A stretch of DNA of 25,054 nt, taken from JAIVHA01 sp965367295 (GTDB lineage Bacteria > Pseudomonadota > Gammaproteobacteria > DSM-19610). The position numbers and the translations under genes were made by a program. The stretch's first letter is position 1. Each line of letters starts with the position of its first letter. Below the pieces are notes generated by a model that was not told the DNA's origin, ran no database searches, and saw only the letters and a list, made by a program, of their open reading frames with translations. Shown here piece after piece: positions 14,366-20,650 of the stretch. The stretch covers positions 1-25,054 of the forward strand of contig CBDUHN010000044.1 in assembly GCA_965367295.1 (NCBI GenBank), written 5' to 3'.

Positions 14366-15631
14366 ATGAATACTTTTTCCATTGTCTTTGTCGCCCTGCT
14401 GGGGCTTTCGGTCATCGTCCGGCTGTGGCTCGCCGCCCGTCATCTGCGCCATGTCGCCGCCCACCGGGCCGCCGTACCCGAGGCCTTTTGCGACCGCATC
14501 TCCCTCGCGGACCACCAGAAAGCCGCCGACTACACCGGCGCCGGTGTGCGCCTCGGCATGATCGAGATCCTCTATGCCACGACCCTGCTGCTGCTCTGGA
14601 CCCTCGGCGGTGGCCTGCAACTGCTCGACAACTGGTGGGCCGGCCAGGGCTACACCCCCATCAATACCGGTATCGCGGTGCTGGTCAGCGCCTTTCTGAT
14701 CATGGCGCTGCTGGACCTGCCCACCACCCTGTACCACACCTTCGTGCTGGAGGAACGCTTCGGCTTCAACCACACCCACATCGGCACCTTCATCGGTGAC
14801 CTGCTCAAGCAGGGCCTGCTGATGGCCGTGATCGGCGTACCACTGGCCTGGGTGGCGCTAAACCTGATGGCCAGCGCAGGGACGCTCTGGTGGCTGTACC
14901 TGTGGCTGGTATGGGTGGGCTTCAGCCTGTTCATGATGTGGGCCTACCCGGCCTTCATCGCGCCGCTGTTCAACAAGTTCACACCGCTGGCGGATGACAG
15001 CCTGCGCGAACGTATCCAACGCCTGCTGGACCAGTGCGGCTTCCGCAGCCAGGGCATTTTCGTCATGGACGGTTCGCGCCGCTCCGGCCATGGCAACGCC
15101 TATTTCACCGGCTTCGGCCGCAACAAACGCATCGTGTTTTTCGATACCCTGCTGGAATCCCTGGAGCCCGCCGAGATCGAAGCGGTGCTGGCCCATGAAC
15201 TGGGCCACTTCAAGCGCAAGCATGTGCAGAAGCGGCTGTTATCCATGATGGCCATGAGCCTGGCGGGGCTGGCCCTGCTGGGCTGGCTCATCGGGCAGAC
15301 CTGGTTCTACCAGGGGCTGGGCGTACAGCAGCCTTCCCATCACATGGCGCTGCTGCTGTTCCTGCTGGTGTCACCGGTATTCACCTTCGTATTGCAGCCA
15401 CTGTTTTCCCTCTGGTCGCGCAAACATGAGTTCGAGGCCGATGACTTTGCCGCGGAGCAGGCCGATGCCCGCGACCTGATCAAGGCACTGGTGAAGCTGT
15501 ACCAGGAAAATGCCAACACCCTGACACCGGACCCGCTGTATTCGGCGTTTCACGACTCCCACCCGCCGGCACCGGTGCGGGTGGCCCATTTATCGACTAG
15601 AATGAAACCCGTTATGGAGACCAACCTATGA
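14366..15631 (+). CDS. Ste24-like M48 membrane metalloprotease
   Basis: 421-residue polytopic membrane peptidase of family M48 (CAAX prenyl protease 1 / Ste24 type). It has several membrane segments before and after the catalytic region, for example residues 3-22, 65-85, 100-118, 150-170, 175-195, 293-312 and 328-347. The zinc motif HELGH is at 277-281 and the third-ligand region EFEADDFA at 355-362. LEERFGFNHTHIGTFIGDLLK (about 128-148) is a Ste24 family signature. In bacteria, which lack prenylated CAAX proteins, such enzymes are thought to act in membrane protein quality control. No clear ribosome binding site precedes the ATG. The stop overlaps the next start (ATGA), so it is translationally coupled to the cytochrome c gene. 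Confidence 0.94.
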   Translation: MNTFSIVFVALLGLSVIVRLWLAARHLRHVAAHRAAVPEAFCDRISLADHQKAADYTGAGVRLGMIEILYATTLLLLWTLGGGLQLLDNWWAGQGYTPINTGIAVLVSAFLIMALLDLPTTLYHTFVLEERFGFNHTHIGTFIGDLLKQGLLMAVIGVPLAWVALNLMASAGTLWWLYLWLVWVGFSLFMMWAYPAFIAPLFNKFTPLADDSLRERIQRLLDQCGFRSQGIFVMDGSRRSGHGNAYFTGFGRNKRIVFFDTLLESLEPAEIEAVLAHELGHFKRKHVQKRLLSMMAMSLAGLALLGWLIGQTWFYQGLGVQQPSHHMALLLFLLVSPVFTFVLQPLFSLWSRKHEFEADDFAAEQADARDLIKALVKLYQENANTLTPDPLYSAFHDSHPPAPVRVAHLSTRMKPVMETNL

Positions 15632-15906
15632 ACAGGATTGCAAACACACTTTTGACCGGCCTGCTGCTGGGACTTTCCGCTACCGCCAGCGCCGGCGATG
15701 CCGTCAACGGCAAGAAACTCCACGAGGCCAATTGCATGCGCTGTCATGACAGCGGCGTCTACACCCGCCCGGATCGGCGTGTGAATTCCCTGGAAGCCCT
15801 GCAGAAACAGGTGGCGCGCTGCGAACTGACCCAGAACCTGAAATGGTTCGACAGTGACCGGGATGACGTGGTGACCTACCTCAACGAAAACTTCTACAAG
15901 TTCTAG
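15628..15906 (+). CDS. Small periplasmic c-type cytochrome
   Basis: 92-residue protein with a Sec signal peptide (residues 1-22, cleavage likely after ATASA) and one heme-binding CMRCH at 36-40. The mature part is about 70 residues. It has no Met other than that inside the CMRCH, and no later His, so the usual distal Met ligand is absent; Cys65 (in QVARCELTQ) is a possible alternative ligand. The C-terminal DDVVTYLNENFYKF resembles the last helix of class I cytochromes c. The ATG overlaps the end of the Ste24-like gene and has GGAG upstream. The electron-transfer partner is unknown. Assignment as a cytochrome is firm; ligation is inferred. Confidence 0.88.
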   Translation: MNRIANTLLTGLLLGLSATASAGDAVNGKKLHEANCMRCHDSGVYTRPDRRVNSLEALQKQVARCELTQNLKWFDSDRDDVVTYLNENFYKF

Positions 15907-15927
15907 GGCCTGTTCACACTAATCCCA
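15905..15927. repeat. Short dispersed repeat copy 1 (AGGGCCTGTTCAC)
   Basis: AGGGCCTGTTCACACTAATCCCA fills the gap between the cytochrome c stop and the phhB start. A near copy (AGGGCCTGTTCACCCTGATCC) is at 18887-18909, in the same orientation. It contains no ribosome binding site for phhB. Confidence 0.5.
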
Positions 15928-15929
15928 CC

Positions 15930-16280
15930 ATGGCCGATCGCCCGCTCCATCAGCAGCATTGCCAGCCCCTGGCAAAGGGAACGCCGCCGCTGGACGAGGC
16001 GGCGGTGGCACAGTTGCGGCCACGGCTGCATGCCGACTGGCAGTTGGGCGCAGATCACAAAAGCCTAGTGCGCACGGTCCGGTTCAAGAACTATTACCAG
16101 ACCATCGCCTTCGTCAACGCCCTGGCCTGGATCGCCAACCAGGAAGACCATCACCCGGACCTGGAAGTGAGCTACAACCACTGCGTGGTGCAGTTCAGCA
16201 CCCACTCCATCGGCGGCCTTTCCCCCAACGATTTCATCTGCGCTGCCCGCCTCGATGCGCTGCTGACGGACCAGGACTGA
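15930..16280 (+). CDS. phhB: Pterin-4a-carbinolamine dehydratase
   Basis: 116-residue cytoplasmic enzyme that dehydrates 4a-hydroxytetrahydrobiopterin, regenerating the cofactor of aromatic amino acid hydroxylases. The family core is clear: FKNYYQTIAFVNALAWIANQEDHHPDLEVSYNHCVVQFSTHSIGGLSPNDFICAARLD, with active-site His74, His75 and His84. No phenylalanine hydroxylase gene is nearby, so it may serve another pterin-dependent process. It follows the cytochrome c gene by 23 bases and precedes rsgA by about 50, all on the plus strand, suggesting one transcription unit from 14366. The ATG at 15930 lacks a good ribosome binding site. Confidence 0.93.
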   Translation: MADRPLHQQHCQPLAKGTPPLDEAAVAQLRPRLHADWQLGADHKSLVRTVRFKNYYQTIAFVNALAWIANQEDHHPDLEVSYNHCVVQFSTHSIGGLSPNDFICAARLDALLTDQD

Positions 16281-16331
16281 CCCGCCTCCCTATGCCTGCA
16301 TTCCTGTCTGTACCTGCGCAAGTCTGATTTC

Positions 16332-17282
16332 GTGGATCGTAGCAGCCTCCCCCGTCGCCCGCGCAGCGGTCACAAATCCAAGGCCCGTGACCAGTCCGCC
16401 GAAAAAACCGGCCTGGTGATCGTCAATCACGGCCGCGCCGCGCTGGTGGAGGATGAGGCGGGTGTGCTGCATCGCTGCACGGCACGGCGCAACGTACCGC
16501 GCACCGTCAGCGGCGACCGGGTGCGCTGGTCGCCCACCGGCCGCCTGGAAGGCGTGGTCACGGAACGACTGCCGCGCCGCACCGTGTTGCTACGCCCGAA
16601 CGGCCCGGAACAGACCCGTGCCATGGCCGCCAACGTGGACCAGGTCATCATCGTAGTGGCGGCGCGACCGTCGTTTCACGAAGGCCTGCTGGATCGCTAC
16701 CTGGCCGCCGCCGAGATCATCGGCGCCGAGCCATTGCTGGTGGTAAACAAGGCGGACCTGTTCGATGAAGGCGCCCGCTTTGCCATCGAACAGCGGCTGC
16801 GTCCGTTTGCAGCCATCGGTTACCGGGCCCTGTTCACCAGCTCGCGCACCACCGACGGCCTCAAATCCCTGCATGAGGCCCTGCGCGACAAAACCAGCAT
16901 CCTGGTGGGCCAGTCCGGGGTGGGAAAATCCTCGCTGGTGCAGGCCCTGCTGCCGGACCTGGATATCCGCATCGGCGCCCTGTCGGAGGCCAACGGGCTG
17001 GGCTGTCACACCACCACCGTGGCCAGTCTCTATCACCTGCCCGACGGCGGTGATCTCATCGACTCACCCGGGGTGCGGGACTTCGATCTCTGGACCCAGG
17101 ATCCGGTCGAGGTCGCCCGCGGCTTTCGTGAATTCCACGACTATCTCGGCCAGTGCAAGTTCCACAACTGCCGACATCTGAGCGAACCGGGTTGCGCCAT
17201 CAGCGAGGCGGCACGTAGCGGTGCCATCGAGGCGCGACGCCTGGAGAGCTATCGCAGCATCCTGGCCACGGTGTTGCATTGA
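16332..17282 (+). CDS. rsgA: Ribosome small-subunit GTPase RsgA
   Basis: 316-residue circularly permuted GTPase that acts late in 30S subunit assembly. An N-terminal OB-fold (about residues 27-80) is followed by the permuted GTPase domain: G4 NKAD at 139-142, then G1 GQSGVGKSS at 193-201, G2 near HTTT 226-229, and G3 DSPG at 244-247. The C-terminal zinc knuckle has Cys275, Cys280, His282 and Cys288. The basic N-terminal tail (PRRPRSGHKSKARDQ) is typical. The GTG at 16332 is the only reasonable start, as no in-frame ATG precedes the OB-fold; the ribosome binding site is weak. In many gammaproteobacteria rsgA neighbours orn, which is 2 kb away here on the other strand. Confidence 0.96.
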   Translation: MDRSSLPRRPRSGHKSKARDQSAEKTGLVIVNHGRAALVEDEAGVLHRCTARRNVPRTVSGDRVRWSPTGRLEGVVTERLPRRTVLLRPNGPEQTRAMAANVDQVIIVVAARPSFHEGLLDRYLAAAEIIGAEPLLVVNKADLFDEGARFAIEQRLRPFAAIGYRALFTSSRTTDGLKSLHEALRDKTSILVGQSGVGKSSLVQALLPDLDIRIGALSEANGLGCHTTTVASLYHLPDGGDLIDSPGVRDFDLWTQDPVEVARGFREFHDYLGQCKFHNCRHLSEPGCAISEAARSGAIEARRLESYRSILATVLH

Positions 17283-17330
17283 GCTGGCTTGAGATAGCCG
17301 AAAGGGAATAACGCACGACGGGAGAGGCCG

Positions 17331-17374
17331 TAAAAGCAACCCGGAATGCGGTAGTGACGACACTACCCGCATCC
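17331..17374 (-). terminator. Probable terminator of the DUF2892 gene
   Basis: A hairpin of GGATGCGGGTAGTG and CACTACCGCATTCC (minus strand, 17374-17343) closes on a TCGT loop with one bulged base. It is followed on the minus strand by GGGTTGCTTTTA, a short T-rich run. It starts 14 bases after the DUF2892 stop codon. In the plus direction, after rsgA, no T tract follows. Confidence 0.5.
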
Positions 17375-17387
17375 CGAAATACGGCGC

Positions 17388-17579
17388 CTAATTACATTTC
17401 TTGCAGGTCTTGAGCCCGAAAATACTATAGGCCGGGCACCAACCGATCAGGGCGGTGGCCAGCGGCACGATACCGATCCAGCCCCACACCACCTTGGGTC
17501 CGGTCACGGCGATGGCGATCAGCGCCAGTCCAACCACGATCCGCAAGATTCGATCCACACTTCCCACGTTCTTCATCAT
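17388..17579 (-). CDS. DUF2892 small inner-membrane protein
   Basis: 63-residue protein beginning MMKNVGSVDRILRIVVG, with two hydrophobic segments (about 10-26, and 28-45, with GWIGIVPLATALIGWCPAY) and a C-terminal FGLKTCKKCN. This is the DUF2892 / YgaP-transmembrane-like fold, often found alone or fused to rhodanese domains. Three cysteines are present (in GWCPAY and the terminal CKKC), suggesting a thiol or sulfur-related role, but function is not established. The ATG at 17579 has a strong AGGAGG eight bases upstream (forward 17588-17593). It lies directly downstream of a Crp/Fnr regulator gene on the same strand and has its own likely promoter. Confidence 0.85.
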   Translation of the reverse strand: MMKNVGSVDRILRIVVGLALIAIAVTGPKVVWGWIGIVPLATALIGWCPAYSIFGLKTCKKCN

Positions 17580-17609
17580 CACAGCATCCTCCTGTTGAAC
17601 CAGTCTCTG

Positions 17610-17650
17610 ATTCTGAACCGTCATACAACCGTTGTCAGTGACAGAGTCAC
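17610..17650 (-). promoter_or_regulatory. Crp/Fnr-type promoter of the DUF2892 gene
   Basis: On the minus strand a -35 CTGACA (17638-17633) is separated by 17 bases from a -10 CAGAAT (17615-17610). Immediately upstream is the palindrome GTGAC-TCT-GTCAC (17650-17638), whose centre at 17644 is about 41 bases before the predicted transcription start near 17603. That is the class II activator position of Crp/Fnr proteins. The site resembles a CRP site with one base less between half-sites. The palindrome overlaps the stop codon of the regulator gene. Confidence 0.5.
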
Positions 17651-18333
17651 ACAGGGATCATATGGCATATCTTTTCCAGCGATGGCCGATCCAGCAGCTC
17701 GATGGTGCCACGTCCGAGCCGTACCCAGCCCTGGTCCTCAAACCGTTTCAGATGGCGCGAAACCACTTCCCGCGCACTGCCCAGCTCCGCCGCCAGGGAT
17801 TGGTGGGTCTGTTGAATGGCGGCATCGCGAAGCCCCAGTTGCAACAGTACCCGGGCCAGGCGTTCCTCGATGGACAACTGGGTGATCTGTTCCATGCGTT
17901 GGATCACCTCGGCCAGGCGCTGGCCGAAGTTGGCAAACACAAACTGGCGAAACACGGGGGAGCGCTCCAACGCCTCGTGAAAGCGGCTCACGGGAATCAC
18001 GAAGGCGCTGACCGGGCTCTCGGTCACGCCTTCCGCCGGATAATGCTCGGCCCCCAGCAGACAGCTGGTGGTCAACACGCAGGACTGTCCGGGCGTCACC
18101 CGGTACAGCACCACCTCGCGACCGGCCTCGCCGGTCAGCTGCACCCGGACCTTGCCTTCGATCACCAGCAGGTAGGCCTCGCAGTGCATATCAGGGTAGA
18201 ACACCTGCTGCCCGGCCGGCAGGGTTACCAGGTGCGCCTCCCGCAACACCTGGCGCAACCAGGAATCAGCACCCTGCCACAGGAGGGGAAAATACTGCTG
18301 CCAGTGCTGCTCCAGTTCGTCCGGGATCATCAA
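17647..18333 (-). CDS. Crp/Fnr-family transcriptional regulator
   Basis: 228-residue regulator with an N-terminal cyclic-nucleotide-binding-type barrel (about residues 25-125; VTLPAGQQVFYPDMHCEAYLLVIEGKVRVQL), a long dimerisation helix (about 128-150), and a C-terminal winged helix (about 155-220; IEERLARVLLQL, THQSLAAELGSAREVVSRHLKRFEDQGWVRL). It lacks the N-terminal cysteine cluster of FNR, so it is not an oxygen-sensing FNR proper; the effector is unknown. The ATG overlaps the stop of the upstream HIT gene (ATGA), so the two are co-translated. It is followed by the DUF2892 gene with a palindromic site at its promoter, suggesting that gene is a target. Confidence 0.93.
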   Translation of the reverse strand: MMIPDELEQHWQQYFPLLWQGADSWLRQVLREAHLVTLPAGQQVFYPDMHCEAYLLVIEGKVRVQLTGEAGREVVLYRVTPGQSCVLTTSCLLGAEHYPAEGVTESPVSAFVIPVSRFHEALERSPVFRQFVFANFGQRLAEVIQRMEQITQLSIEERLARVLLQLGLRDAAIQQTHQSLAAELGSAREVVSRHLKRFEDQGWVRLGRGTIELLDRPSLEKICHMIPV

Positions 18334-18674
18334 CCCGGCGGCCAGGTCATGGCGCGGCCCGCCAGTACATGCAGGTGCACGTGATACACCGACTGCCCCG
18401 CCTCGGCATTACAGTTGATCACTGTGCGATAGCCGCGCTGCGCCAGGCCCTCCTGTTCCGCGACCTGCTTCGCCGCCAGGAACAACCTGCCCATCAGGGC
18501 CGCATGGGAGCTGTCGAGGTCATTCAGCGTGGCGATATGCTGCTTGGGAATGACCAGCACATGCACCGGCGCCTGCGGATTCAGATCCCGGAAAGCCAGC
18601 ACCTCGTCGTCTTCATAGACCACATCGGGCTTGATCTCGCCCGCCACCATTTTGCAGAACAGACAATCGCTCAT
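18330..18674 (-). CDS. HIT-family hydrolase (HinT-like)
   Basis: 114-residue histidine-triad protein beginning MSDCLFCKMVAGEIK, typical of HinT/PKCI-type nucleoside phosphoramidases. The conserved DLNPQAPVHVLVIPKQHI follows at about 30-47, and the active-site HVHLHV at 98-103 contains the catalytic histidine. It acts on adenosine phosphoramidates or adenylated substrates; the physiological role is unclear. The N-terminal Cys pair CLFC could bind zinc. I chose the ATG at 18674 over 18686 because AGGA lies at the right distance and the family starts at MSDC. It is the first gene of a minus-strand unit with the Crp/Fnr gene. Confidence 0.93.
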   Translation of the reverse strand: MSDCLFCKMVAGEIKPDVVYEDDEVLAFRDLNPQAPVHVLVIPKQHIATLNDLDSSHAALMGRLFLAAKQVAEQEGLAQRGYRTVINCNAEAGQSVYHVHLHVLAGRAMTWPPG

Positions 18675-18781
18675 GAGGGTCCTCATTGCGCCGGGTTGAA
18701 TAACAGGCCAAGCCTATCAAATGCCGTGACGGGCTGCGAATGATGCAGACCTGAATGGCACTCGGTTAAGGATCCTACTGC

Positions 18782-18862
18782 CGTCACCCCGGCGCAGGCC
18801 GGGGTCCAGGACGCGGCAATGGGCAGGGGAATGCCTGGATTCCGGCCTGCGCCGGAATGACG
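18782..18862. repeat. Palindromic intergenic repeat, CCGGCG family, second copy
   Basis: 81-base element with CGTCACCCCGGCGCAGGCC at its left end and GGCCTGCGCCGGAATGACG at its right end. Each end forms its own hairpin, and the two ends also pair with each other. It belongs with the element at 13621-13708. Confidence 0.8.
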
Positions 18863-18886
18863 AAAATGTGGGTTTCCGGCTTAACC

Positions 18887-18909
18887 AGGGCCTGTTCACC
18901 CTGATCCAT
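18887..18909. repeat. Short dispersed repeat copy 2 (AGGGCCTGTTCAC)
   Basis: AGGGCCTGTTCACCCTGATCC matches the sequence at 15905-15927 except at two central positions. It directly follows the palindromic repeat at 18782, in non-coding sequence. Its role is unknown. Confidence 0.45.
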
Positions 18910-18977
18910 TCACCGCAGACATCACAGACAGGGAATCCACACGGACAATCCCCCCAGCGGGGACGATCTTCACCCGA

Positions 18978-19364
18978 TCAGACGAAGGCATCCACCGTGC
19001 GTCCCTGCACGAGGGACTGGCGGGTTTCAGGACGGACATGGTTGAGGTATTGCCCCAGTGCCTGGCGGTTGCTGGACGACAGGCCGGCGCGGGTGGAGGC
19101 CTGGTAGGACTCGGCGCTATCGGCCTGGTACCGGCGGCTGTCGAGAAAATCCTGGGTGGACGGCTGATTCGGGTGGCGATTGCGCTGCAGCAGTTCGCCT
19201 TCGATGGCCTGGGGCCGATCCGGCTGCCGGGTGCGCCGCGTATATTCGGGATGTGGCGTGAAATCCGCCGGGTCCACGGCACGGGCAGCCTGCTCCCGCT
19301 GGACCGACCCGGTCGGGGGTACAGATCTGGTGGTATAACCGGTGAAAATGCGGCCAATATCCAT
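18978..19364 (-). CDS. Hypothetical protein
   Basis: 128-residue hydrophilic protein with no signal peptide, membrane segment or cysteine. It is rich in Arg, Gln, Ser and Thr, and looks partly disordered in the first 60 residues (RSVPPTGSVQREQAARAVDPADFTPHPEYTRRTRQPDRPQ). A more ordered helical part follows (SSNRQALGQYLNHVRPETRQSLVQGRTVDAFV). I recognise no domain. It lies 85 bases downstream of recR on the same strand and could be the last gene of the dnaX-ybaB-recR transcript, though it may have its own promoter. The ATG at 19364 is preceded at some distance by GAGGG. Reading frame and codon use look real, and the terminal VDAFV ends cleanly before the stop. Confidence 0.65.
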   Translation of the reverse strand: MDIGRIFTGYTTRSVPPTGSVQREQAARAVDPADFTPHPEYTRRTRQPDRPQAIEGELLQRNRHPNQPSTQDFLDSRRYQADSAESYQASTRAGLSSSNRQALGQYLNHVRPETRQSLVQGRTVDAFV

Positions 19365-19449
19365 GTGTGGCCAGGACCCTCTCGACTGCTATGTCATACC
19401 GAAATAACGCAGGTTGCACGACAGCCCCACCTCCTGCGGAACTGCCCGG

Positions 19450-20046
19450 CTACAGCTCCCGCCGCCCGGCGAAGGCGTGGGACAGTGTGCCGCCGTCGAT
19501 ATATTCTAGCTCGCCGCCCAGGGGTACGCCATGGGCGATGCGGGTGGCCCGGATGCCACGTTCGCGGGCCATTTCACCCAGATAGTGGGCCGTGGCTTCG
19601 CCCTCCACGGTGGGATTGGTGGCGAGGATGATCTCCTGCACCTCGCCCTGGTCCAGGCGCTCGGCCAGGCGGTCGAGCCCCAGTTCGTCGGGTCCGATCC
19701 CGTCCAGCGGCGACAGATGCCCCATCAGCACGAAGTACAGTCCCTGGTAACCGGTGGATTGTTCCACCGCCTGCACGTCCGCGGGCGTTTCCACCACACA
19801 GAGCTTGCTGCGATCCCGTCCACTGCGGCTGCACAGGGAACAGACCTCGGCCTCGGTCAGGGTGCGGCATTCACGACAGTGGCCGATCTTCTCCACCGCC
19901 TCCAGCAGCACCCGGGCCAGCCGGCGCCCACCCTCGCGGTCCCGTTCAAGGATATGGAAGGCCATGCGCTGGGCCGACTTGGGGCCGACGCCCGGCAGGC
20001 AGCGCAGCACCTCGATGAGCTGGCCGATGAGGGGGGATACGCTCAT
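19450..20046 (-). CDS. recR: Recombination mediator RecR
   Basis: 198-residue protein that works with RecF and RecO to load RecA onto gapped DNA. It has an N-terminal helix-hairpin-helix (LPGVGPKSAQRMAFHIL, about 17-33), a zinc finger with Cys57, Cys60, Cys69 and Cys72, and a Toprim domain from KLCVVETPADVQAVE onward, including ATNPTVEGEATAHYLGE. The C-terminal GVPLGGELEYIDGGTLSHAFAGRREL is the family signature. Length equals the usual RecR (about 200). The ATG at 20046 has AAGG nearby. Order dnaX-ybaB-recR on one strand is conserved across many bacteria. Confidence 0.97.
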   Translation of the reverse strand: MSVSPLIGQLIEVLRCLPGVGPKSAQRMAFHILERDREGGRRLARVLLEAVEKIGHCRECRTLTEAEVCSLCSRSGRDRSKLCVVETPADVQAVEQSTGYQGLYFVLMGHLSPLDGIGPDELGLDRLAERLDQGEVQEIILATNPTVEGEATAHYLGEMARERGIRATRIAHGVPLGGELEYIDGGTLSHAFAGRREL

Positions 20047-20065
20047 ACCTTACCTGGCCCCTCTG

Positions 20066-20079
20066 CCCCGAAAACGGGG
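20066..20079. repeat. Small hairpin between ybaB and recR
   Basis: CCCCG-AAAA-CGGGG lies 20 bases upstream of the recR start, in the 127-base gap after ybaB. In the recR mRNA it would form a short hairpin near the start site. The flanking GGGGGACAGGGGACG resembles fragments of dispersed repeats in related genomes (impression, not checked). Confidence 0.35.
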
Positions 20080-20173
20080 GACAGGGGACGTGCTACCGGA
20101 GAACGCCAGCGCAGATCGAAGTCTGGCGCGGGCATAGCCATCAGCAAAGGGAAGGGACGCCGGCACAGCAGAC

Positions 20174-20497
20174 TCAGAACGGCATCTTGAAGCCGGCGGG
20201 CAGGTTCATCCCCGCGGTGAGGCCCGACATGCGCTCCTGAGTGGTGGATTCCACCTTGTGCACGGCATCGTTGACGGCCGCCGCCACCAGGTCTTCCAGC
20301 ATGTCCTTGTCATCGGCGAGCAGGCTGTCATCGATGCTGATACGACGTACTTCGTGCTTGCCGGTCATCACCACCTTGACCAGTCCGCCACCGGACTCGC
20401 CGCTGACTTCCATACTGGCCAGCTCTTCCTGGGCCTTCTGCAGGTTTTCCTGCATGGCCTGGGCCTGCTTCATGAGATTTCCAAGACCACCTTTCAT
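20174..20497 (-). CDS. ybaB: YbaB/EbfC nucleoid-associated protein
   Basis: 107-residue DNA-binding dimer of the YbaB/EbfC family. It begins MKGGLGNLMKQAQAMQENLQKAQEELASMEV, the typical N-terminal helix, and continues with SGGGLVKVVMTGKHEVRRISIDDSLL and DKDMLEDLVAAAVNDAVHKVE. The C-terminal MSGLTAGMNLPAGFKMPF is characteristic of the family. An AGAGG motif precedes the ATG at 20497. It sits between dnaX and recR on one strand, the conserved arrangement. Confidence 0.96.
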   Translation of the reverse strand: MKGGLGNLMKQAQAMQENLQKAQEELASMEVSGESGGGLVKVVMTGKHEVRRISIDDSLLADDKDMLEDLVAAAVNDAVHKVESTTQERMSGLTAGMNLPAGFKMPF

Positions 20498-20602
20498 TAC
20501 ATACTACCTCTTGCGTTAGTGGGAGCCGATTGTATGTCGGTCTCCGGATAATGCCTATCCTGCCGGGGAAACACTGCTCCACTCCGCAGCCCGGGATAAC
20601 AT

Positions 20603-20637
20603 CCCCTCTCCCCAACCCTCTCCCGAAGGGAGTGGGA
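20603..20637. repeat. CCCTCTCCC-type intergenic repeat, first copy
   Basis: CCCCTCTCCCCAACCCTCTCC followed by CGAAGGGAGTGGGAG forms a C-rich left and G-rich right arm. It lies just downstream of dnaX, before ybaB. A related element, with the arms differently arranged, is at 22786-22823. Sequences of this kind are common dispersed repeats in proteobacteria. Confidence 0.6.
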
Positions 20638-20650
20638 GTATCAACTGCGG

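Larger units (their letters stand above)
18675..18977. other. Gene-free region before the HIT gene
   Basis: About 300 bases between the start of the HIT gene and the end of a hypothetical gene on the same strand. It holds one palindromic repeat (18782-18862), one short dispersed repeat (18887-18909) and AT-poorer unique sequence. It must also carry the promoter of the HIT gene, but I could not fix convincing hexamers. Short open frames here (for example minus strand 18899-18717, with FRRRPESR and LDPGLRRGD) are repeat-derived and not genes. Confidence 0.7.

Noticed and set aside
17343..17374. Terminator for rsgA on the plus strand.
   Set aside because: The hairpin is followed by CGAAATACGG in that direction, with no T tract; it fits the minus-strand DUF2892 gene better.
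17632..18384. 250-codon plus-strand frame over the Crp/Fnr and HIT genes.
   Set aside because: It is antisense to two well-supported genes and crosses their junction.
18717..18899. 60-codon minus-strand frame with FRRRPESR and LDPGLRRGD.
   Set aside because: These peptides are typical spurious translations of the CCGGCG palindromic repeat.
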